A stretch of DNA of 7,523 nucleotides. It comes from an uncultured Acidobacteriota bacterium. GTDB lineage: Bacteria; Acidobacteriota; JAAYUB01. Both the position numbers and the translations under genes were made by a program. This document shows positions 1 through 5,260 of the stretch, in pieces. The stretch's first letter is position 1; each line of letters opens with the position of its first letter. Below the pieces are notes generated by a model, which was given only the letters and a program-made list of their open reading frames with translations, had not been told where the DNA came from and searched no databases. Where the stretch lies: positions 1 through 7,523 of the forward strand of contig CALAMB010000126.1 of NCBI GenBank assembly GCA_937925645.1. The letters run 5' to 3'.

Positions 1-44
1 CACCGAGATCTACACTCTTTCCCTACACGACGCTCTTCCGATCT
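1..44 (+). other. Illumina TruSeq universal adapter remnant (sequencing artefact)
   Basis: These bases match, base for base, the 3' 44 nt of the Illumina TruSeq universal adapter (read-1 primer side), ending in the characteristic CGCTCTTCCGATCT. Genuine sequence starts at 45. The adapter has no stop in the reading frame of the next gene and translates from base 3 as PRSTLFPYTTLFRS, a peptide that recurs as a contaminant in protein databases. It should be trimmed, and nothing in it should be read as gene, promoter or signal peptide. Confidence 0.98.
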
Positions 45-1019
45 ATCCAGGAAAGCAACGAAAAGAAACTGGAGGAGATGCGCCAGACGGTGGACGAGAA
101 GCTGCACCGTACGCTGGAGGCTCGCCTGGGAGAATCTTTCAAACTGGTAAGCGATCGGCTGGAAGCAGTGCAAAAAGGGCTCGGTGAAATGCAGAGCCTG
201 GCAACCGGGGTTGGGGATCTCAAGAGGGTTCTCACCAACGTCAAGGACCGCGGAACATGGGGAGAGTATCAGCTGGGCGCGATCCTGGAGGAGATCCTGA
301 CTCCAGATCAGTACGCCACGAACGTCCAGCCGAAGGCAGGCGGGGAACGGGTGGAGTATGCCATCCGCCTCCCGGGCCAGGCGCAGGATCCGAAAAAACC
401 TCTCTGGTTGCCCATCGATGCGAAGTTCCCGAAGGAGGACTATGAACGGTTGATGGAGGCCTCCCGCCTGGCCGACGCCAATGGAGTCGAGGAAAGCAAG
501 CGGGCGTTGCTGGCCGCCCTGCAGAAATCCGCCAAGGACATCCACGACAAGTACATCAGTCCCCCGGACACCACAGACTTTGCCATCATGTTTTTGCCCA
601 CCGAGGGACTATACGCAGAGGCTTTGCGGCAGCCGGGATTCCACGACGAACTGCAGCGCAAATACCGGGTGTTGGTGGTGGGGCCCACCGTGCTGTCGGC
701 TTTTGTGACGAGCCTTCGGGTGGGTTTCCAGACCTTGGCGATCGAACACCGCGCCAACGAGATCCGGGAAGTCCTCGGTGCGGTGAAGAACGAATTCGGA
801 AAGTTTGGCAATGTGTTGGACAAAGTCAAGAAGCAGCTCACGACGGCATCCAATACGATCGATGAGACAGCCACCCGAACCCGGGCCATGGCACGCAAGC
901 TCCGGGAAGTGGAGGAATTGCCGGCCGGTGAGGCTCAGCAATTGCTGGGATTGCCCGAAGCAACCCCGAGCGGTGATGAGGATGAAGGGGAACCCTTGGT
1001 GATCAAGAAGGAAAATTAA
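45..1019 (+). CDS. rmuC: DNA recombination protein RmuC, 5'-truncated
   Basis: This is the C-terminal 324 codons of an RmuC-family protein. Full-length members usually have about 400-500 residues, with an N-terminal membrane anchor and coiled coil; the anchor and first part of the coil are lost at the adapter junction. Visible residues 1-66 are charged and heptad-like (NEKKLEEMRQTVDEKLHRTL), the usual RmuC coiled coil. The conserved block RGTWGEYQLGAILEEIL follows, then LPIDAKFPKEDYERL with D125-A126-K127. That D-x-K resembles a PD-(D/E)xK nuclease core, which is the basis for calling RmuC nuclease-like; activity here is inferred. Further family hallmarks are ISPPDTTDFAIMFLPTEGLYAE and a conserved stretch around LSAFVTSLRVGFQTLAIE. 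The acidic C-terminal tail (GDEDEGEPLVIKKEN) is probably disordered. RmuC is known to limit rearrangement between inverted repeats in E. coli. ATG78 is an internal methionine, not the real start, because family similarity continues upstream to base 45. Confidence 0.93.
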   Translation: MQESNEKKLEEMRQTVDEKLHRTLEARLGESFKLVSDRLEAVQKGLGEMQSLATGVGDLKRVLTNVKDRGTWGEYQLGAILEEILTPDQYATNVQPKAGGERVEYAIRLPGQAQDPKKPLWLPIDAKFPKEDYERLMEASRLADANGVEESKRALLAALQKSAKDIHDKYISPPDTTDFAIMFLPTEGLYAEALRQPGFHDELQRKYRVLVVGPTVLSAFVTSLRVGFQTLAIEHRANEIREVLGAVKNEFGKFGNVLDKVKKQLTTASNTIDETATRTRAMARKLREVEELPAGEAQQLLGLPEATPSGDEDEGEPLVIKKEN

Positions 1020-1024
1020 GGAGG
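1018..1024 (+). promoter_or_regulatory. Strong Shine-Dalgarno overlapping the rmuC stop codon
   Basis: AAGGAGG lies 5 nt before ATG1030 and shares its first two bases with the TAA of rmuC. This fixes the start of the DUF932 gene. It also means ribosomes finishing rmuC stop on top of the next ribosome-binding site, an arrangement that favours translational coupling. Confidence 0.85.
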
Positions 1025-1029
1025 TTGCC

Positions 1030-2037
1030 ATGCCCGCAAACGTCGGTGAGATGTTCTATACCGGTGAGATGCCCTGGCATGGACGAGGGATCGCGCTGGC
1101 CCAACCTGCCACCATGGAGGAGGCCCTCCGTGCCGGTGGATTGAATTGGGAGGTAGGTTTTGTCGATCTCCTGACTGCCGACAACCCGCCTTCTCCGGTC
1201 CCCATGCGCAAGGCCATCGTTCGGAGGGATCGCCCCGCGGGGGATCCGCGCCGCGTGTTGGGGGTGGCCCACCGTGGATTTCAGCCGCTCCAGAACAAGG
1301 ACGGCGCCTTGCTGTTTGATGCCATCTTCGGGCAGGGTCGCCAGATCTATCACACCGGCGGATACCTCGGAAACGGAGAAGTCGTCTGGCTGCTGGCGAA
1401 GATGGACAAACCCAAGGAAATTGCACCCAACGACATCGTCGAGCCCTACGCCCTCTTCGCCAACAGTCACGACGGCTCCATGGCATTTCATATCCGTCTG
1501 ACTACTATTCGGGTGGTCTGCCAGAATACGCTAGCACTGGCCATAAAGGAGCCGGGGTTTGAAAAACCGTTCCGCCGGTCCCACCACGGCTCTTTCCTGG
1601 AACACGCCGCCGCGGCCCAGAAGTACATTGGAGCGGCCTTGGGACAGTTCGCCCAGGTGACTGAGGAATTCACGAGTCTCACCCGAAAGTCCTGTTCGGC
1701 GGACAAGTGCCAGCAATTCTTGAAACAGTTGCTGCCCGAGCCAACAAGGCCGCGCAATGCGGAGCGGAATCCCGGCCTCCTGCGGATTTGGGAAAACAAG
1801 GTGGCGGAGATCCGCGCCGCACAGCGAAAAATTACCGATCTTCTGGAGAGCGGGAAGGGCATGGATCTGCCGGGATCCCGCGGGACCTTCTGGGGCGTTT
1901 TGAACGCCGTGTTGGAGTTCGTGGACCACCACCAGAAGGAGGAACGGGACTCGTGGGCCTATGCCTTAATGGGCGAAGGGATGGACCTGAAAGTCCGCGC
2001 TTTCCAGCTGATCCGCTCCGCGGCCCAGGCAGCCTGA
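1030..2037 (+). CDS. DUF932 (phage/plasmid-like, TIGR03299-type) protein
   Basis: This 335-residue protein has the usual full length for DUF932 proteins of the phage/plasmid-like TIGR03299 group. Visible hallmarks are an early PWHGRG (residues 15-20), the central ANSHDGS (144-150) and the conserved RVVCQNTL (161-168). The C-terminal part is helical and charged. There is no signal peptide or membrane segment, so it is probably cytoplasmic. The biochemical function is not established. Relatives such as E. coli YfjQ and YafZ sit in cryptic prophages, and others are on plasmids and genomic islands, which fits a mobile or defence context. It starts 10 nt after rmuC behind a strong Shine-Dalgarno and is followed 31 nt later by the DUF6361 gene, so it probably shares a transcript with both. 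Family assignment is firm; any role in DNA metabolism or defence is inference. Confidence 0.9.
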   Translation: MPANVGEMFYTGEMPWHGRGIALAQPATMEEALRAGGLNWEVGFVDLLTADNPPSPVPMRKAIVRRDRPAGDPRRVLGVAHRGFQPLQNKDGALLFDAIFGQGRQIYHTGGYLGNGEVVWLLAKMDKPKEIAPNDIVEPYALFANSHDGSMAFHIRLTTIRVVCQNTLALAIKEPGFEKPFRRSHHGSFLEHAAAAQKYIGAALGQFAQVTEEFTSLTRKSCSADKCQQFLKQLLPEPTRPRNAERNPGLLRIWENKVAEIRAAQRKITDLLESGKGMDLPGSRGTFWGVLNAVLEFVDHHQKEERDSWAYALMGEGMDLKVRAFQLIRSAAQAA

Positions 2038-2045
2038 CTGCCCGG
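2025..2045 (+). other. Small inverted repeat across the DUF932 stop codon
   Basis: GGCAG (2028-2032) and CTGCC (2038-2042) can pair around the 5-nt loop CCTGA, whose TGA is the stop codon. Two more G-C pairs form outside an A/C mismatch (CC at 2025-2026 with GG at 2044-2045). The T-rich stretch ATGTTGTTGTTG follows, but there is no clean run of T. It could slow transcription or protect mRNA ends between the RmuC-DUF932 pair and the downstream trio. A stem this short may also be chance in GC-rich DNA. Confidence 0.3.
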
Positions 2046-2068
2046 ATGTTGTTGTTGAGGGGGATGAA

Positions 2069-3277
2069 ATGCCTTCTTCGTTTTCGTGGATGGACTATTC
2101 CGACCGGGACCGCCGGCGCGTGCTGGAGGTCATCGACCTATTCCGCGAGGAGGACACGCGGGACGAGCTTGGGATCGGCGTCATCCGGGACGCCTTCGCC
2201 GATCGCCTCTTTCCGGGTACAAGCACAATTCAAACCCGGGTGCGGTATTTCCTGTTCATCCCGTGGGTCTTTCAAATGGGCGATGGCGGCGTGAGTTCGT
2301 TTGCGGACAAGATCCGTTGGCGACTAGACCTATTGCGGAAAAGTCTGGTGAAGGGCGAGGAAGAAACGGGTGTGATTGGGTACCGAGCCAAGGCAGCTGT
2401 CCAGAGGTTGCCCAGCAGTGTTTATTGGCAGGGGCTTAAGAAGTGGGGGATCCTCCGATTCGACGGGTCCGAGACGGATTATTACCGCTTCGTCAGCCGC
2501 CAGCAAGCTGCCGACGCACCCATGCTCAACGATGACGGGGAAGTGGTCGGTTTTTCGGCGGCGATGCTGTGGCACCCGAGGCTCCCCGAGCCCCCGACAG
2601 GATGGCGGGACGCCACGACGTTCGCCCTCACCCGAGAAGAGGCGGTGTTTCTGGCAGAACGAATCCGGCAGTCCGCCAGCCAGTCGCTCTTGGCCTGGTT
2701 GATCGACCAGGACGGGGAACCAGCTGAAAACACCAACTTCGTGTGGGAGCAGGTGGCACCCAAACAGCTTCCTGAGTACCTGGTGGAAACGTTCCTGAAC
2801 GCGCGGCACTTTTCAGAGTTTATCCATGGTGCCGCTCTCCTGTACAACTTGATGCTGGCTGAAGAGAAAGAATGGAACGAAAAAACGGCGCACTATGAGC
2901 ACGAAATCGCCGGTTGGTGGCACCTTCTTCAATCGCAAGGTTGGGATCTGAAAGCGTGGGGCCCAGAGAGGCTTTGGGACCTGATGAGGGATTGGAAAGT
3001 TGCAGTGCCCCGCGGGTGCTCGGTATTCGTGGAATCGTGGCTCCATGATATCGGGAAGTGCCGGTCTGCCGAGGAAGTGATTCATGCCCCCCGCTTCCGC
3101 GAGCTGATCCGTTCACGGGAGAAGAATATCAAAAGGGGCCGTGCCCGGTTGGGCAACCGAAGGGCCTTGGACAACTGGAGCGGCACGTCCGGGACAGCCC
3201 AGCTGGACTATCGCTGGAGGTCCCCCGTCCGCGCCCTGGTGCGCGACGTGATCCGCGGCCTGCGCGTGGAGGTGTAA
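2069..3277 (+). CDS. DUF6361 family protein, probable defence-module component
   Basis: This 402-residue protein is recognised as DUF6361 by its N-terminus: SFSWMDYSDRDRRR (4-17), VLEVIDLFREEDTRDELGIG (18-37), IRDAFADRLFPGTSTIQTR (39-57) and YFLFIPWVF (60-68). The C-terminal end (about 353-402) is also family-like, with KRGRARLGNRRAL, GTSGTAQLDYRW and a closing basic-hydrophobic helix. No catalytic motif, signal peptide or convincing membrane helix is visible, and the biochemical function is unknown. The start is ATG2069, with GAGGGGGA just upstream (2057-2064) and family similarity beginning at residue 4. The gene ends 3 nt before the PLD gene, and the pair is followed by a helicase. From memory, DUF6361 genes often occur next to PLD-domain and helicase genes in defence islands, where this protein may be the ZacA-like part of an Azaca-type system. 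The family call is secure; the role is inference. Confidence 0.88.
   Translation: MPSSFSWMDYSDRDRRRVLEVIDLFREEDTRDELGIGVIRDAFADRLFPGTSTIQTRVRYFLFIPWVFQMGDGGVSSFADKIRWRLDLLRKSLVKGEEETGVIGYRAKAAVQRLPSSVYWQGLKKWGILRFDGSETDYYRFVSRQQAADAPMLNDDGEVVGFSAAMLWHPRLPEPPTGWRDATTFALTREEAVFLAERIRQSASQSLLAWLIDQDGEPAENTNFVWEQVAPKQLPEYLVETFLNARHFSEFIHGAALLYNLMLAEEKEWNEKTAHYEHEIAGWWHLLQSQGWDLKAWGPERLWDLMRDWKVAVPRGCSVFVESWLHDIGKCRSAEEVIHAPRFRELIRSREKNIKRGRARLGNRRALDNWSGTSGTAQLDYRWRSPVRALVRDVIRGLRVEV
3268..3272 (+). promoter_or_regulatory. Shine-Dalgarno of the PLD gene inside the end of the DUF6361 gene
   Basis: GGAGG lies 8 nt before ATG3281 and within the last codons of the DUF6361 gene. Only 3 nt separate that stop codon from the PLD start. 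The site supports ATG3281 as the start and suggests the two proteins are made in coupled amounts. Confidence 0.75.
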
Positions 3278-3280
3278 ATC

Positions 3281-5260
3281 ATGTTGTCCCCATCTGACCG
3301 AACGGTCCTCATCGAGGTGCTCCGGCCACCGGCGGGCTTCCGCCTCGACCGGGTGATCGCCACCACCTACTCGTTGGATCTCGTCGCGCTGCTGACGCTG
3401 CCCCTGTCGTTCACGCTGCTGGCGGGGGACGGGCTGGACGAATCCGGCCGCGCTGATCCGGTGGCCATGCTCGACGCGCTGCGCCGACACGCCGGCCGGA
3501 TTCACATCTTCTGCCAGGCGGGACGCATCGCCGTTCCCCCCCGTGGACAGCCGCTGTTTGGCTACATGGAGAGCTCGATAACTGAGGCAGTGGCGCCGCA
3601 AGGTGGCAGTTTTCACCCCAAAGTCACCGTTGTTCGGTACGCCCCCGACTCCGAAGACGCATCATGGGAGGGCCGGCCCCCTACGGCGGCAGCGGCCCAC
3701 TTCAAGGTTTTGTGCGGCACACGCAACCTGACTTTCGACCGTTCCTGGGATACGCTCCTGGTCCTGGAGGGCGACCTGGCGACAAACCGTACCCGTGCGT
3801 TCAGCCGGAACCGTCCCTTGGCCGAGTTTATCAAGGAACTGCCCGGCTTGGCCGCGCGTCCCGTGGCCGACGAGATTCGCGGTACGATCAAGACAATCGC
3901 CGATGAGCTGCTTCGGGTCCGTTTCGAGATCCCTCAAGAGTTCCAGTCCGATGCCGAGGCTCTGACCTTCTGGCCCATTGGTCTGAAAAACGGCGGCAGC
4001 TGGCCGTTTAACGGCCGTTTGGACCGCATGGCAGTGATCTCTCCATTCCTCGATGCCGGCTTTCTTGAGAAAATCAAGAACGAAACAGACCTGTGTGCCG
4101 TGGTTTCCCGTGCGGAGTCGCTGGCGCAGCTCCCCCGGCCTCTTCTCGATGCCGGACCACGCTGGTATATTCTGGCTGAGGGTGCCGAAGCTGAGTCAGG
4201 CAACGGTGAAGCGACCGCAACGCCACTGCCACAAGCGGACAGCGAATCCGGCACGAGTGGCCTTGGCATTGCAGTGGAGCCATCGGGGGAGCAGTTGCAT
4301 GGCTTGCACGCCAAGTTATACGTCGCGGACGAAGGCTGGGATGCACGAATCTGGACCGGCTCGGCCAATGCCACCAGCCGGGCGTTCGAGGGGAACGTGG
4401 AATTCATGGTGGAGCTGCGGGGCAGGAAATCAAAGCTGGGCATCGATACCTTGCTCGGATTGGCCAACTCGAGTGAGACAGAGCCCTCGCTGCAATTCAG
4501 TTCCCTGTTGCAACCGTACAAACCGCCTGAGGATCCCGTTGCGCCTGACGATATCAAACGCCAACTCGAGAATTTGCTGGAGGAAGCCAGTCAGAAGCTG
4601 GTAAAGGCGTGCCTGGTGGCCCGGGTGACTCGGAACGACTCGGGCGCTGAGACTCTTTACGACGTGAGCGGGCAGGCGACTTCGACCGGGGTCGAGGAGT
4701 TTCCTCCGAGAGTGATCGGGAGTCTCAGACCCATCTCCTTGCCGCCGGAGCAGTCGGCCCAACTGGCCGGACTCGCCGGCACGATAGCGACATTTCCCAA
4801 GCTGGCTTTCCTCTCCCTGACCGCCTTTTGCGCCGTCACGCTGATCGCCTCAGTGGACGGCGGGGAATTGTCCCGGGAATTCGTGTTGCGCATCCCGCTA
4901 GACGGCGCTCCGGCCGACCGGGAGAATCAGCTACTGCTGGCAATCCTCTCGGACCGGGAACACCTGTTACGCTACCTACTCATGCTGTTGGGGAGCACTA
5001 ATGATCCCGGCTCTCTGATCCAGGGCCACTTCGTAGGATGCGCCGGGACTGGTCCGGCCGGATTCGGAAGCTTCGAGACGCCGCTTCTGGAGAACATCCT
5101 GCGCACCTACGCCGAATATCCCGCCAAGCTCGGGCCGATTGGCAAACTCATCTGCGACCTGGAGGCGACCGAGGCGGGACGAAAGATCCTGCCGGAGGAA
5201 CTCCGCGCTCTGTGGGACGCAGTTCAGGATGCAGAAGGAGAACACATTGAGCAAACCTGA
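3281..5260 (+). CDS. Phospholipase D-superfamily (HKD) protein, probable nuclease of a defence module
   Basis: This 659-residue protein has two PLD half-sites. The first is H112-P-K114 followed by GTRNLT (146-151) and WDTLLVLEG (156-164). The second is a full HxKx4D, H343-A-K345-LYVA-D350, followed by GSANAT (360-365) and NVEFMVEL. The first site has Arg119 where the motif Asp is expected, so the halves are unequal. PLD enzymes use paired histidines for phosphodiester attack; in defence systems the substrate is usually nucleic acid rather than lipid. Residues about 300-329 are a Ser/Gly/Ala/Glu-rich linker just before the second site. The C-terminal part (about 420-659) has no recognised motif and may bind partners. 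There is no signal peptide, which argues for an intracellular nuclease. It begins 3 nt after the DUF6361 gene and overlaps the helicase gene. Within an Azaca-like trio it would be the ZacB-like effector. Fold confidence is high; DNA cleavage is inferred. Confidence 0.88.
   Translation: MLSPSDRTVLIEVLRPPAGFRLDRVIATTYSLDLVALLTLPLSFTLLAGDGLDESGRADPVAMLDALRRHAGRIHIFCQAGRIAVPPRGQPLFGYMESSITEAVAPQGGSFHPKVTVVRYAPDSEDASWEGRPPTAAAAHFKVLCGTRNLTFDRSWDTLLVLEGDLATNRTRAFSRNRPLAEFIKELPGLAARPVADEIRGTIKTIADELLRVRFEIPQEFQSDAEALTFWPIGLKNGGSWPFNGRLDRMAVISPFLDAGFLEKIKNETDLCAVVSRAESLAQLPRPLLDAGPRWYILAEGAEAESGNGEATATPLPQADSESGTSGLGIAVEPSGEQLHGLHAKLYVADEGWDARIWTGSANATSRAFEGNVEFMVELRGRKSKLGIDTLLGLANSSETEPSLQFSSLLQPYKPPEDPVAPDDIKRQLENLLEEASQKLVKACLVARVTRNDSGAETLYDVSGQATSTGVEEFPPRVIGSLRPISLPPEQSAQLAGLAGTIATFPKLAFLSLTAFCAVTLIASVDGGELSREFVLRIPLDGAPADRENQLLLAILSDREHLLRYLLMLLGSTNDPGSLIQGHFVGCAGTGPAGFGSFETPLLENILRTYAEYPAKLGPIGKLICDLEATEAGRKILPEELRALWDAVQDAEGEHIEQT
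5235..5240 (+). promoter_or_regulatory. Shine-Dalgarno favouring a TTG start for the helicase
   Basis: AAGGAG lies 6 nt before TTG5247, inside the last codons of the PLD gene. An in-frame ATG at 5229 has no comparable site before it; using it would add six residues (MQKENT) and put this AAGGAG inside the coding region. The spacing favours TTG5247, giving a 14-nt overlap with the PLD gene. Confidence 0.65.

Noticed and set aside
23..244. Minus-strand 73-residue open frame at the left edge
   Set aside because: It runs through the Illumina adapter and opposite the coiled-coil part of rmuC, so it cannot be a real gene.
1003..1491. Minus-strand 162-residue open frame opposite the start of the DUF932 gene
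   Set aside because: It lies fully opposite the conserved DUF932 N-terminus and has no independent support.
1707..2294. Plus-strand 195-residue open frame overlapping the DUF932 and DUF6361 genes
   Set aside because: It overlaps the ends of two well-supported genes in another frame, and its Gly/Arg/Ser-rich translation resembles no family.
3934..4557. Minus-strand 207-residue open frame inside the PLD gene
   Set aside because: It is a GC-rich antisense shadow of a strong sense gene with clear HKD motifs; its translation has no recognisable family and is Ser/Pro/Arg-rich, as shadow frames usually are.
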